Assembly (NCBI GenBank): GCA_959347345.1
Contig: OY365738.1
Location: 1,574,501-1,638,500 of the forward strand
Source: an uncultured Amylibacter sp.
GTDB lineage: Bacteria > Pseudomonadota > Alphaproteobacteria > Rhodobacterales > Rhodobacteraceae
Direction: 5' to 3'
Length of the DNA stretch: 64,000 bases
The notes below the pieces were generated by a model, which worked only from the letters and a program-made list of their open reading frames with translations, did no database searches and was not told the DNA's origin. The position numbers were made by a program, and so were the translations under genes. Shown one piece after another: positions 36,618-46,388 of the stretch; the first letter of the stretch is position 1; every line of letters starts with the position of its first letter.

Positions 36618-37934
36618 TTAAAAACTTTGGGTAATACCAATCAAACACTCTGACACTTGGTTATCATAAAACACGATATTAGATCTGCTGAGCGACCTTG
36701 AACACGAAATCCGCGGGGCAAAGCCACGATAGCTCAGCTTTGTATGATATAGGGCAATGCTTAAATCTCTGACGATATCCTCGCGAATACCGCCCACGCC
36801 TAAAAACCCGCCGAAAAAGCCAACATATTTACGCGTGGTATAGCCAACACCCAATTGCGTCACCAACCCGCCTTTCCACCGACGGCTGAGCTGTGTGCCA
36901 ATACGATAGCCACCATAGGACGCGGCATCATTGCCACCGTTGCTTCGGTTTCTGCTAAAGTTTATTGAACTGTTTAACGAGGTACTGGGGCTTAAAAAAT
37001 ACGTCCAGCCAACGGTGTTTTGGAAAAACGCCGAATTGCTTCTTTTGTCAAACAGATTATCCACACCTTGGATGTTGAGCGATAGCGAGATTTGGTGACG
37101 TGGTGCGACATTCTCAGATATACTGCCCTGAATCCCGATAGATCGGCTATCGCGGTTATCCTGTCGCCAAGTATGGCGCAAAAACGGTCCATAGCTGAGC
37201 CGTGTTGTTTGGCTTAAAATATGCTCGCGGTTAAACTGCAAAGAGGTGGTCAGCGTATCATAAAGATCGGTATTGGTGTATTTCGTTCCAGACAGGCTGA
37301 GCGTAACGGTACTACGCACACCACTGGCACCACTACTGCGCCAAAACCCATTCAAACTGCCTTGGATACCCAGCCCAGAGGTACTCTGCGATTCCTCACC
37401 GATGGTAAGTTGCCCACCAGCAGTGGTTTGGGTATCCGTGCCACGATTGATATTGGTGGAGGGTAGAAAAGAATAGGATGAACTGAACCCAAACCGTTTA
37501 TTGGCGGCGATTCGCCCCAAGAATTGGTTGTAAATCTGGGTGAATTCGGGATCACCATCCAAGGTTAAAAGCTGATTAAAGTGAAACTGCGCGGGAATAT
37601 ACCGCCGTGCCAAAAACAAGTTATGCGCCAATTCGCGCCGTGCCTCTATATTATCAGGGAATTCATCCAAAACACGGCGGAGCAGTTCAATCGCTTCATT
37701 AAATCTTTGGGTGACCTTGTAACTACGGGCGTAAAACAGGGCAACATCAAACTCTGACGGGTTGCTTTCTTGCAATAGGTTAAAGGCGGTTTCAAGCTGA
37801 CCTTCGGCCATCAATTCCTCAATCTGCGCACGTGCCTGTGCGGTAAGGGTTGATTGGGCAAAGGCAGGCATCATAAAGAAACCAACCCAAGCCCCAAAGC
37901 AGAAAGCCGAGTAAATAATAAAACGTTTTAGCAA
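36618..37934 (-). CDS. SLAM-like TPR outer-membrane protein
   Basis: Protein of 438 residues with a Sec signal peptide (cleavage likely after AFA, about residue 26), TPR-type helices (about 35-145, with DEFPDNIEARRELAHNLFLA) and a C-terminal beta-barrel of about 280 residues ending in aromatic Phe. This layout matches surface lipoprotein assembly modulators (SLAM, DUF560), which bring lipoproteins to the cell surface. No substrate gene is adjacent; the two lipoprotein subtilases at 51516-56511 are possible clients, which is inference. It lies upstream of the formate dehydrogenase operon with a 52-base gap. Confidence 0.78.
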   Translation of the reverse strand: MLKRFIIYSAFCFGAWVGFFMMPAFAQSTLTAQARAQIEELMAEGQLETAFNLLQESNPSEFDVALFYARSYKVTQRFNEAIELLRRVLDEFPDNIEARRELAHNLFLARRYIPAQFHFNQLLTLDGDPEFTQIYNQFLGRIAANKRFGFSSSYSFLPSTNINRGTDTQTTAGGQLTIGEESQSTSGLGIQGSLNGFWRSSGASGVRSTVTLSLSGTKYTNTDLYDTLTTSLQFNREHILSQTTRLSYGPFLRHTWRQDNRDSRSIGIQGSISENVAPRHQISLSLNIQGVDNLFDKRSNSAFFQNTVGWTYFLSPSTSLNSSINFSRNRSNGGNDAASYGGYRIGTQLSRRWKGGLVTQLGVGYTTRKYVGFFGGFLGVGGIREDIVRDLSIALYHTKLSYRGFAPRISCSRSLSRSNIVFYDNQVSECLIGITQSF

Positions 37935-38191
37935 GATGTACCCCGTAGGATGTTAAGACAATTCGGGCGTAAATAGTATATTTATTTACAGAATGCAAAT
38001 CACAACTGCGTTTATTTTCGTGTTTTTCCAACGGTTTTTAATAATTTTGTTTTTTAGGGCAAATAAATCGGGGATATTGGGCAATAAAACGCTGATAGCA
38101 CGCTAATAATAGAGCAATTTGTGGCGGGGGCGAGATGATTCGCATCTATCTGTGGGATTTGCATAATTTATGGGGATTGGTGAAATAATGG

Positions 38192-38265
38192 CGACTCCGG
38201 CAGGATTTGAACCTGCAACCTGCCCCTTAGGAGGGGGCTGCTCTATCCAGTTGAGCCACGGAGCC
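38192..38265 (-). tRNA. tRNA-Arg (anticodon CCT)
   Basis: A 74-base cloverleaf on the minus strand: acceptor GGCTCCG/CGGAGTC, D arm GCTC/GAGC, anticodon stem GCCCC/GGGGC with loop CTCCTAA, T arm GCAGG-TTCAAAT-CCTGC, discriminator G. The anticodon CCT reads AGG. The 3' CCA is not encoded. Confidence 0.95.
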
Positions 38266-38400
38266 GTTTTTGTGCCGTTTTTATGACTCGCTTATTTTCA
38301 TAATTTGACGAAATAAGCAAGCATTTTTTAACATTGACAAGTGGCACAAAACCCATCACACACACCCCAAACCCAAAAGCCCCAAAACACACAAAACCAC

Positions 38401-39312
38401 ATGCCCCACCAAATCCAAACAGACCTAAACACCTATCTTGTTGCCAAGGATGCGATTGCCGATGGACAAACTTGGCAAGTGCAAAGCGGCGGGCGGAGCA
38501 ATTTTGTCTGGCGTTTGGTCGAATCAAACCTGATTTGCAAACTCTATAATACAGCAGATATAAACAACCCGTTTTACCCGAATGACCCTGCGGCGGAATG
38601 GGCGTGTTTGACCGCCCTTCATAAAACCGCAACCACCCCGCGTCCCAAGATGGCGATGCAAACACCCTTTGGCGCGGTTTTGCTTTATCACTATGTCGCG
38701 GGGCAGAGCTGGCAGAGCGATACCGCCCCCGTGGCAAGGTTGATAGAACAAATTCACGCGACCCCCGCCCCGCCAGAGGTGAAAATCGCGCCGACACCTT
38801 TGCGGATGGTACATGACACCCAGCAGATATTACACGATATATCATGCGATAAGACCGACTGTAAGACCGATAGTGGCTTGCGGGGGTTTATCCCCCTTTT
38901 AGATACCCCCTTACATGCCCCCATATATAAGAGTATCACGAACCCCGTTCTGACCCATACCGATATTGTTGCGGGTAATTTAATTTGTGACAAAACCAGC
39001 CCCAAAACCCCCCTATGTTTGATTGATTGGCAATGCCCGGCCCTTGGCGATGGGGCGGTGGATTTGGCCAGCTTCATCTCCCCCGCCATGCAAACCTTAT
39101 ATCGCGGCAAACCGCTATCCGCCGATGAAACCGCACGATTCCTAGCTACCTTCACCGACCAAAACCTTGTCGCAAGATACCATCAGCTCGCCGTGCTTTA
39201 TCATTGGCGTATCGCGGTTTATTGCCACTGGCGTGTAGTTAAACACGGGTTTTCGGACTACGCCCCCGCACGGAGTGCAGAAATCGCCCATTTACAGGCA
39301 ATCACCGCTTGA
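38401..39312 (+). CDS. Phosphotransferase (APH/choline-kinase-like)
   Basis: A 303-residue kinase-like protein of the aminoglycoside phosphotransferase/choline kinase fold. The catalytic loop is LTHTDIVAGNLIC (HxD with Thr) and the metal-binding loop is CLIDWQCPALGDGAVDLASF. The N-lobe contains GGRSNFVWRL as a glycine-rich loop. Substrate is unknown; choline, thiamine or sugar-type kinases share this fold. The frame is open upstream to a GTG at 38341, but ATG 38401 is the better family start; no clear ribosome site. It lies 31 bases before lysA. Confidence 0.78.
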   Translation: MPHQIQTDLNTYLVAKDAIADGQTWQVQSGGRSNFVWRLVESNLICKLYNTADINNPFYPNDPAAEWACLTALHKTATTPRPKMAMQTPFGAVLLYHYVAGQSWQSDTAPVARLIEQIHATPAPPEVKIAPTPLRMVHDTQQILHDISCDKTDCKTDSGLRGFIPLLDTPLHAPIYKSITNPVLTHTDIVAGNLICDKTSPKTPLCLIDWQCPALGDGAVDLASFISPAMQTLYRGKPLSADETARFLATFTDQNLVARYHQLAVLYHWRIAVYCHWRVVKHGFSDYAPARSAEIAHLQAITA

Positions 39313-39343
39313 AATTTTTTTAATAAAAGCATAATCAGGGACT

Positions 39344-40588
39344 ATGGATCATTTTTTATACAAAGACGGGGTTTTGCATGCCGAAGACGTGCCACTCAGC
39401 ACGATAGCCGAGGCGCTCGGCACGCCGACCTACGTCTATTCTTCGGCGACTCTGACCCGTCATTATAGCCAATTAAAAACCGCGATGGAGGGTTTAAACG
39501 CCCATATCCACTATGCCATAAAGGCGAATTCCAACCAAGCCGTATTGAAACTGCTGGGCGATTTGGGCGCGGGTATGGATGTTGTGTCCATCGGTGAATA
39601 TATGCGGGCGAGGGCGGCTGGTATTGCGGCAGAGCGAATCGTTTTCTCTGGCGTTGGCAAAACACGGGCAGAAATGAAAACCGCATTGCAGCAGGGTATC
39701 GGGCAGTTTAATGTGGAATCCGAACCAGAAATGCTGGCGTTGAATGAAATCGCTTTGGCGTTAAACACCACCGCGCCGATTAGCTTTCGGATTAACCCCG
39801 ATGTTTCACCCGCCACGCATAAAAAGATAGCCACGGGCGGGGCGGAAACGAAATTCGGCATTCCTTTGGGCGAAGCCCGCGCGATTTACGCCCGTGCGGG
39901 GGCGTTGCCCGGATTGCGGATTATCGGGCTGGATGTCCATATCGGCAGTCAAATCACCGATTTAACCCCCTATCGGCTGGCGTATGAAAAGCTGGCGATC
40001 TTGTGCGGGGATTTGCGTGCCGATGGGCATAGTATTACGCGGATTGATGTTGGCGGCGGTTTGGGGATTCCTTATCGCGCGGGGGACGCATCGGCTTCGC
40101 TGGATGAATACGCGGGGGTGATTCGCGATACCTTGGGGCATTTGGATGTGCAGATTGATTTGGAACCTGGGCGGATGATTGCCGGCAACGCGGGGATTTT
40201 GCTATCGCGAGTCATTTGGGTGAAACGCGGGACAAATCGTGATTTCCTTATCATTGATGCGGCGATGAATGATTTGATTCGCCCGGCGATGTATGATGCC
40301 TATCACGATATTATTCCCGTGATACAGACAAACGCGCAAACCCAGCCTTATGATGTGGTTGGCCCGATTTGTGAGACGGGCGATAGCTTTGCTGAGGCTC
40401 GGATTTTACCCCCGATGGGTGAGGGGGATTTGGTGGCGTTTCGCACGGCGGGTGCTTATGCCGCCGTGATGGCCAGTGAGTATAACACCCGTGCCTTAGT
40501 CGCCGAGGTCATGGTCAAAGGCGACCAATTTTCTACCATCCGCCCAAGGGCAGACCTAAACGATATTATTGCAAGGGATATTTTTTAG
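39344..40588 (+). CDS. lysA: Diaminopimelate decarboxylase
   Basis: PLP enzyme of the final lysine step, converting meso-diaminopimelate to L-lysine. The 414 residues show the PLP lysine in YAIKANSN, the phosphate-binding loop GGGLGIPY, and the active-site cysteine region VVGPICETGD. Fold-type III barrel with C-terminal beta domain. Its stop is followed 29 bases later by a short heptamer array and the convergent nadK gene. Confidence 0.96.
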   Translation: MDHFLYKDGVLHAEDVPLSTIAEALGTPTYVYSSATLTRHYSQLKTAMEGLNAHIHYAIKANSNQAVLKLLGDLGAGMDVVSIGEYMRARAAGIAAERIVFSGVGKTRAEMKTALQQGIGQFNVESEPEMLALNEIALALNTTAPISFRINPDVSPATHKKIATGGAETKFGIPLGEARAIYARAGALPGLRIIGLDVHIGSQITDLTPYRLAYEKLAILCGDLRADGHSITRIDVGGGLGIPYRAGDASASLDEYAGVIRDTLGHLDVQIDLEPGRMIAGNAGILLSRVIWVKRGTNRDFLIIDAAMNDLIRPAMYDAYHDIIPVIQTNAQTQPYDVVGPICETGDSFAEARILPPMGEGDLVAFRTAGAYAAVMASEYNTRALVAEVMVKGDQFSTIRPRADLNDIIARDIF

Positions 40589-40617
40589 GGGTTCGTGATG
40601 ACTGATTGAGCCATTCA

Positions 40618-40642
40618 CAACTAATAACTAATAACTAACAAC
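40618..40642. repeat. Heptamer array between convergent lysA and nadK
   Basis: CAACTAA, TAACTAA, TAACTAA and a partial CAACT. These 25 bases are identical to the array at 31256-31280, nearly 10 kb away. Confidence 0.85.
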
Positions 40643-40645
40643 TCC

Positions 40646-41404
40646 CTAAACAAACTGCTGCCGTAACAATCGTTCTTCCAACCCATGCCCTGGATTAAAC
40701 AAAATCCGATGCTCTATCTGCGGGGCGATAGCCACCTCTACCCACCGCACACGCAACACTTCTTTGCCATCGGCACTGGCATTCACCGGCCGTTTATCCG
40801 CGTCCAGCACATCAATCCGCACCTGGGCTGCCAAAGGCAACACTGCCCCGCGCCACCGTCTTGGCAACACAGCCGCCAGAGGCGTTAAGGCCAAAACCCC
40901 CGCCCCTATCGGCAATATCGGCCCATGTGCAGAATAATTATACGCCGTAGAGCCAGCAGGGGTTGCCACCATCGCCCCATCACAGACCAAACACTCTAAC
41001 CGCATCTGTCCATCAATACTAATCGCCAGCTTGGCGGATTGGGGTCCGCCACGTAATAACGATACCTCGTTAATTGCCAAATCGCTATGAACCGCGCCAT
41101 CAGACGATTCGGTGCGCATTTGCAACGGGTTTAATGTCGCCAATTCGGCGCGGTCTATCCGCTCGATTAAATCATCCTCGTCATAGGCATTCATCAAAAA
41201 CCCAACCGTCCCGCAATTCATCCCATAAATCGGCACGCCCAGCGATTGATAGGCATGCAAACAATCCAGCATAAAGCCATCACCGCCCAAGGCGACTATC
41301 ACATCGCTGTCTTCGGGGGCGTTATTCGCCCCATACCGCCGTATTAACGCGGATAATCCAGTTTGCGCCATTTCGGCAGAGCTGGCAAGCATCAATAACT
41401 TCAT
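40646..41404 (-). CDS. nadK: NAD kinase
   Basis: Phosphorylates NAD to NADP. The 252 residues contain the GGDG motif (ALGGDGFMLDCLH) and the NCGTVGFLMN segment, both diagnostic of NadK, plus ATPAGSTAYNYSAHG. Compact alphaproteobacterial form. Its gene converges on lysA and is divergent from glyA with 152 bases between. Confidence 0.95.
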   Translation of the reverse strand: MKLLMLASSAEMAQTGLSALIRRYGANNAPEDSDVIVALGGDGFMLDCLHAYQSLGVPIYGMNCGTVGFLMNAYDEDDLIERIDRAELATLNPLQMRTESSDGAVHSDLAINEVSLLRGGPQSAKLAISIDGQMRLECLVCDGAMVATPAGSTAYNYSAHGPILPIGAGVLALTPLAAVLPRRWRGAVLPLAAQVRIDVLDADKRPVNASADGKEVLRVRWVEVAIAPQIEHRILFNPGHGLEERLLRQQFV

Positions 41405-41556
41405 TTTAATCTCACATATTTTGGGGCTTGCACTTTAATTGCAAAAGTCTTAATATCGTTTCTAGCATAATCTGTTCGTAATCAAAACAGGCAACTGCAC
41501 CCAAACGGTATAAAACCACAGACTCTAAAACTTTATCTAACAAAGAAAGCAACCCT

Positions 41557-42840
41557 ATGACTAATAACCCAGATTTTTTCACAGAAGAATTATCCAGCCG
41601 TGATCCCGCTATTTTTAAAGCGATTGAAGGCGAGCTTGACCGCCAAAGGTATGAGATTGAATTGATTGCCTCTGAAAACATTGTATCACGGGCCGTGATG
41701 CAGGCGCAAGGCTCTGTTTTAACCAATAAATATGCCGAAGGCTATGCCCATCGGCGGTATTATGGCGGGTGTCATTATGTTGATATAGCAGAGGATTTGG
41801 CAGTGGAACGCGCTCTTGCCTTATTTGGCTGTTCTTACGCCAATGTTCAGGCGCATTCGGGCAGTCAGGCTAACCAAGCCGTTATGCAGGCGTTAATCCA
41901 ACCAGGTGATACGATTTTGGGGATGAATTTGGCGTCTGGTGGGCATTTAACCCACGGGGCTGCGCCGAATCAATCGGGCAAGTGGTTTAATGCCGTGCAA
42001 TATGGTGTCCGCCGTCAGGATAATTTGATTGATTATGATGAAATTGAGGCTTTGGCAGTGGAACATTCCCCCAAAATCATCATAGCAGGTGGGTCTGCCA
42101 TTCCCCGCCAGATTGATTTTGCCAAGTTCCGGGCGATAGCCGATAAGGTCGGTGCGATTTTGCACGTGGATATGGCACATTTCGCGGGGTTAGTCGCGGC
42201 GGGGGAGCATCCTAGCCCGTTTCCTTTTGCCGATGTGGTAACGACAACGACCCATAAAACCCTCCGCGGTCCGCGTGGCGGGATGGTTTTAACGAACGAT
42301 GAATCGATTGCGAAAAAGGTCAATTCGGCGATATTTCCGGGGATTCAAGGCGGCCCACTGATGCATGTGATTGCCGCCAAGGCGGTGGCGTTTGGCGAGG
42401 CTTTGCGCCCCAGTTTCAAAGCCTATCAAAAATCGGTTCGCGCCAATGCAGTGGCTCTGGCCGATCAGTTGGTGAAGGGCGGGTTGGATATCGTTACGGG
42501 TGGCACGGATACGCATTTAATGCTGGTGGATTTGCGCCCGAAATCGGTGACGGGGAATGTCGCGGACGCGGCGCTTGGGCGGGCGAATATCACCTGTAAT
42601 AAGAACGCGATACCGTTTGATCCAGAGAAGCCGACTGTGACTTCTGGTCTGCGATTGGGCACACCTGCGGGGACGAGCCGAGGCTTTGGTGAGGCTGAGT
42701 TTCGCGCGATTGGGGATTTGATTATTCGCGTGATTGATGGTTTGGCTGATAACGGAGCCGATGGCAATGACGCGGTGGAAAAGGCCGTTGCCGAAGAGGT
42801 GGTTGCCTTGTGTAAGAAATTCCCGATTTATAGGGATTAG
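41557..42840 (+). CDS. glyA: Serine hydroxymethyltransferase
   Basis: Interconverts serine and glycine with tetrahydrofolate, feeding one-carbon metabolism; it could draw on methylene-folate from the demethylase cluster. The 427 residues contain the PLP lysine in [14 protein letters not shown] and the N-terminal [10 protein letters not shown] motif. The 5' region (41405-41556) has no glycine-riboswitch-like structure that I can see. Confidence 0.97.
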   Translation: MTNNPDFFTEELSSRDPAIFKAIEGELDRQRYEIELIASENIVSRAVMQAQGSVLTNKYAEGYAHRRYYGGCHYVDIAEDLAVERALALFGCSYANVQAHSGSQANQAVMQALIQPGDTILGMNLASGGHLTHGAAPNQSGKWFNAVQYGVRRQDNLIDYDEIEALAVEHSPKIIIAGGSAIPRQIDFAKFRAIADKVGAILHVDMAHFAGLVAAGEHPSPFPFADVVTTTTHKTLRGPRGGMVLTNDESIAKKVNSAIFPGIQGGPLMHVIAAKAVAFGEALRPSFKAYQKSVRANAVALADQLVKGGLDIVTGGTDTHLMLVDLRPKSVTGNVADAALGRANITCNKNAIPFDPEKPTVTSGLRLGTPAGTSRGFGEAEFRAIGDLIIRVIDGLADNGADGNDAVEKAVAEEVVALCKKFPIYRD

Positions 42841-42931
42841 TGTATTTTTTAATAAATTTTAATAAATTTACCTTTCATTTACTTTCTAAATCTATTAAAA
42901 TGGTATGGATTATTGAAAATGGGGAAAAACC

Positions 42932-43894
42932 ATGCCTATAACGACAGCGAATGCGAACTTGCATAATGCGAAAACCGCAAAAAATGACGAGTTTTATACA
43001 CAGCTTACCGATATAGAAAAAGAGTTAAAGCACTATAAGCACCACTTTAAGGATAAGGTGGTTTATTGTAATTGTGATGACCCTAGGTTTAGCAATTTCT
43101 TTCACTACTTTTCATATAATTTTGAACATTTGGGTTTAAAAAAGCTAATTACGACTTGCTATAAAAGCCAAGATAGGGATTTCTTTAGTAAAAACGATTC
43201 CGAAACTGCTATTTATTTAGAATATGACGGATTTAAAGATGGCGAGCGTGTGCCAGACCCAGAAGAAATTGGAATTTATCACCTAAAAGGCGATGGCGAT
43301 TTTCGCAATGAAGAAATGGTTAACTTGCTAAAACAAGTTGATATTGTTGTGACAAATCCACCATTTTCTTTATTCCGAGAATATGTTGCTCAACTTGTGG
43401 AATATGATAAAAAATTCATTATCATTGGACATCAAAATGCAATTGGCTATAAAGAAATTTTCCCACTTTTGAAAGATAACAAAATGTGGTTGGGAAATGG
43501 CTTTAACAGAAACATGGCGCATTTTATAAATAAACATTATAAGGATTATGCGTCTGACGCAGACCATAAAGAGGGAATGATAAGAGTTTCAGGGGTGCAA
43601 TGGTTCACAAATCTTGATATTAAAAAACGACATGAAGACTTTATTATTTATCAAAAATACAACCCAAAAGATTATCCAAAATATGATAATTATGATGCAA
43701 TTAATATAGATAAAACAAAAGATATTCCAATGGACTATAAAGGTGCAATGGGAGTGCCAATTACATTTATGAATAAATATAATCCAGACCAATTTGAGAT
43801 TATCAAATTTCGCAAAGGTGATGATGATAAAGATTTAAGGATAAACGGTAAAAGCCTATATTCTCGGATAATTATAAGAAATAAAAAACTATGA
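42932..43894 (+). CDS. EcoRI-family adenine-specific DNA methyltransferase
   Basis: A 320-residue N6-adenine methyltransferase resembling M.EcoRI: the N-terminal KNDEFYTQLTDIEKEL and CNCDDPRFSNFF, and catalytic NPPF at 142-145, match that family. Strongly A+T-rich compared with glyA and waaA on either side, indicating transfer. Its stop overlaps the start of the next gene (ATGA at 43891-43894). The partner is not an EcoRI-type nuclease but a DUF262-HNH protein. Confidence 0.9.
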   Translation: MPITTANANLHNAKTAKNDEFYTQLTDIEKELKHYKHHFKDKVVYCNCDDPRFSNFFHYFSYNFEHLGLKKLITTCYKSQDRDFFSKNDSETAIYLEYDGFKDGERVPDPEEIGIYHLKGDGDFRNEEMVNLLKQVDIVVTNPPFSLFREYVAQLVEYDKKFIIIGHQNAIGYKEIFPLLKDNKMWLGNGFNRNMAHFINKHYKDYASDADHKEGMIRVSGVQWFTNLDIKKRHEDFIIYQKYNPKDYPKYDNYDAINIDKTKDIPMDYKGAMGVPITFMNKYNPDQFEIIKFRKGDDDKDLRINGKSLYSRIIIRNKKL

Positions 43895-44979
43895 TACCTA
43901 AACTTACAAAAATTACAATCGGTGAATTAACCAAAGACTATGACGATAAAAGCAAAGACGGAGGCGGGGTTGTTGGCTTTGGCGAAAAGCTGGATATTCG
44001 TCCCCCTTATCAACGCGAGTTCATATATAAAGATAAACAAAGGGATGCGGTAATTGATAGTATTATGAAAAACCGCCCCTTAAACGTCATGTATTGGGCG
44101 GTGCGCGATGATGGAAATTTTGAAGTGATTGATGGGCAACAACGAACTATATCAATATGTGAATATGTAAATGGTGATTTTTCTTTTAATAAGATAAGTT
44201 TTGATAACTTACAAAAAAACCAACGAGACCAAATTTTAAACTACGAACTTATGGTTTATCAATGCAAAGGCACGGATAGCGAAAAAATGGACTGGTTCAA
44301 AACCATTAATATCGCTGGGGAACGGTTAACCGACCAAGAATTACGAAATGCGATTTATTCAGGTCCTTGGGTTACTGATGCAAAAAGATATTTTAGCAAA
44401 AACGGATGTGCTGCTTTTGGTCTGGGTAGCAGATATTTGAATGGGTCGCCAATTAGACAAGACTATTTAGAAACCACTATAAAATGGATAAATAATGGCG
44501 AAATAGAGCTTTATATGGATAAACATAGGCGCGATGATGATGCCAAGGAATTATGGCAGTATTTTCAAGATGTTATAAATTGGGTAGAAGCAACTTTTAC
44601 CGAACCCCGAAAAGAAATGAAAGGCGTAGATTGGGGAGGTCTTTACAACGACTTCAAAGATAAAAAATTGGACTCGGCAAAACTGGAAACAGAAATTGCC
44701 AAACTGATGGAAGATGAAGATGTCGGCAATAAAAAAGGCATTTACACTTTTGTTCTAAAAAGAAAAGAAAGATATTTGAATATCCGTGTTTTTAATGAAA
44801 AGCAAAAACGCGAGGCATACGAAAGGCAAAAAGGGATTTGTGCTATAGGTGGAGACCATTTTGAAATTGAACAAATGGAAGCCGACCATATCACACCTTG
44901 GCACTTGGATGGAAAGACAAACGCAGACAACTGCCAAATGCTATGTATAAAATGTAACAGAGAAAAAGGCGGAAAATAA
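43891..44979 (+). CDS. DUF262 and HNH domain protein, probable nuclease partner
   Basis: A 362-residue protein. The N-terminal DUF262 (ParB-like/GmrS-like) domain has PYQREF (39-44) and IDGQQRTIS (80-88). The C-terminal HNH segment (about 315-360) has EADHITPWH (D332, H333) and the second cysteine pair C352/C355, but the first pair is reduced to C317 with Gly in the second place, so the zinc site may be altered. Coupled by four bases to the methyltransferase gene, suggesting it is the restriction or effector component. The stop TAA forms the first bases of a heptamer array. Confidence 0.82.
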   Translation: MIPKLTKITIGELTKDYDDKSKDGGGVVGFGEKLDIRPPYQREFIYKDKQRDAVIDSIMKNRPLNVMYWAVRDDGNFEVIDGQQRTISICEYVNGDFSFNKISFDNLQKNQRDQILNYELMVYQCKGTDSEKMDWFKTINIAGERLTDQELRNAIYSGPWVTDAKRYFSKNGCAAFGLGSRYLNGSPIRQDYLETTIKWINNGEIELYMDKHRRDDDAKELWQYFQDVINWVEATFTEPRKEMKGVDWGGLYNDFKDKKLDSAKLETEIAKLMEDEDVGNKKGIYTFVLKRKERYLNIRVFNEKQKREAYERQKGICAIGGDHFEIEQMEADHITPWHLDGKTNADNCQMLCIKCNREKGGK

Positions 44980-44997
44980 CTAATAACTAATAACTAG
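44977..44997. repeat. Heptamer array holding two convergent stop codons
   Basis: TAACTAA, TAACTAA, TAACTAG. The DUF262-HNH stop (44977-44979) and the waaA stop on the other strand (44980-44982) both lie in this 21-bp array; it also encodes the end V-I-S-Y of WaaA. Confidence 0.88.
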
Positions 44998-46290
44998 CTT
45001 ACAGATTCTCTCTGCAACACAAGCTAAGTTCGCCTCCCCGCTTTGGGCGAGGATTTGGGCGTTCTTTACCAACGCCTCGCGGTCAAACCCCGCCAAACCT
45101 CCCGCCAAAACCCGCGCAATATCGGCACTATCGCTCACCAACACCGCCGCGCCCTTGGCATCAAACACCCGATAATCCTCGGCAAAATTAAAAACCTCTG
45201 CCCCGTGCATAATGGCGCAGTCCAGCCGCGCTGGCTCGTACGGGTTATGCCCGCCAACCGCACAGAGCGACCCGCCGACAAAGGCAAAATCAGCCAAACG
45301 ATACCACAGCCCCATCTGCCCGATTTGCGTTTCAATATAAACATCAAACGGCTCGGCTGGCGGCAACCCATCCTTTATCAAACACGCGGATAGCCCCAGC
45401 CCAGTCGCGATGTAATACACCTCTTCGGCGCGATGCGGGGTGCGGGGTGCCAAAAGCAAGGCTCGATTTTTCACCCCCACTTGGGCGGATAAAACAACCG
45501 CTTCCTCCCCCTTATGCGTTGACGCACCCAGCCACAAACGGGTTTCGCCCAAGTGCGCGCGCCACTCCGCCCGTTGCAACGGCAAATCCGCCAAAGCCGG
45601 ACCAGAGGTTTTCAAACTACCCGAGCAATATAAATCCCCCCGTTCCACACCCAGGGATGCAAAATGCTGCAAGCTTAGTTCATCCTGCACATCAATCCAC
45701 GCAAAAACCCGATAAACCGCACCAAACAGCCCACGCCACGCCGATTTCGCCCGATAGGAGGCGACATCCATCCGCCCATTGACGATAACCTGCGGGATGC
45801 CTCGCCTTGCCAAGGTGTGGCTCATCCCAGGCCAAACATCACGTTCTGCCCAAATCGCGATATCAGGGTGCCAATGGTTTAAAAACCGCTGATTAAAGCG
45901 ATGAAAATCCAAGGGCAAAAACTGATGGGTGGTGTTTTTCACACGGTTATTTTCCCAAGCCTGTGCCGAAGTCAAAGCCGAAGTCGTGATTAAAAAATGA
46001 AACGGAACCGCCTGTTTGTCCAGAATTTTCGATAACGCGGCAATCAGGGCGGGCAGAGCCAAAACCTCGCCCACACCCACCGCATGAAGCCAAATTAACC
46101 GCCCGCCCAAAATTTTGGCAGGACGCGGGGCAGAGGCAATTCCCAGCTTTTCCGCCATCCGTGCGGGGTCTTCCTTACCCCGCCGTAATCGCCCACGCAG
46201 AATTATCGGGGCGGCGAAAAACAGGGTATAAGAGAGTGCCAAATACAGCGACCACAAGACTCCCCGCTTAAATTTATGATTTTTATCCAT
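44980..46290 (-). CDS. waaA: 3-deoxy-D-manno-octulosonic acid transferase
   Basis: Transfers Kdo from CMP-Kdo to lipid A precursor at the inner membrane. The 436 residues have an N-terminal membrane anchor (about 12-30), then RPAKILGGRLIWLHAVGVGE and the catalytic Glu region, IWAERDVWPGM, and GGSLCAVGGHNPYEPA, all typical of KdtA/WaaA. Divergent from kdsD with 98 bases between; both act in the Kdo pathway. C-terminus lies in a heptamer array. Confidence 0.93.
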   Translation of the reverse strand: MDKNHKFKRGVLWSLYLALSYTLFFAAPIILRGRLRRGKEDPARMAEKLGIASAPRPAKILGGRLIWLHAVGVGEVLALPALIAALSKILDKQAVPFHFLITTSALTSAQAWENNRVKNTTHQFLPLDFHRFNQRFLNHWHPDIAIWAERDVWPGMSHTLARRGIPQVIVNGRMDVASYRAKSAWRGLFGAVYRVFAWIDVQDELSLQHFASLGVERGDLYCSGSLKTSGPALADLPLQRAEWRAHLGETRLWLGASTHKGEEAVVLSAQVGVKNRALLLAPRTPHRAEEVYYIATGLGLSACLIKDGLPPAEPFDVYIETQIGQMGLWYRLADFAFVGGSLCAVGGHNPYEPARLDCAIMHGAEVFNFAEDYRVFDAKGAAVLVSDSADIARVLAGGLAGFDREALVKNAQILAQSGEANLACVAERICKLVISY

Positions 46291-46354
46291 TTTGCCTTTA
46301 CCTTTTATCCCCTACCCTTTACACAAAGACACAGATAAAATCAAGAAACCTAAC

Positions 46355-46378
46355 CCAAAAGGCCAAAAGGCCAAAAGG
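46355..46378. repeat. Three tandem CCAAAAGG octamers upstream of kdsD
   Basis: Three exact 8-bp units, each near-palindromic, end 10 bases before the kdsD ATG, so the last AAGG serves as the ribosome site. Slippage in copy number could alter promoter-to-start spacing. Confidence 0.7.
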
Positions 46379-46388
46379 ATAACCCCGC

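Noticed and set aside
38243..38845. Minus-strand 200-codon frame
   Set aside because: It runs antisense to the kinase-like gene and overlaps tRNA-Arg; composition is that of a shadow frame.
41405..41556. Glycine or SAM riboswitch before glyA
   Set aside because: No recognisable aptamer core or expression platform was seen.
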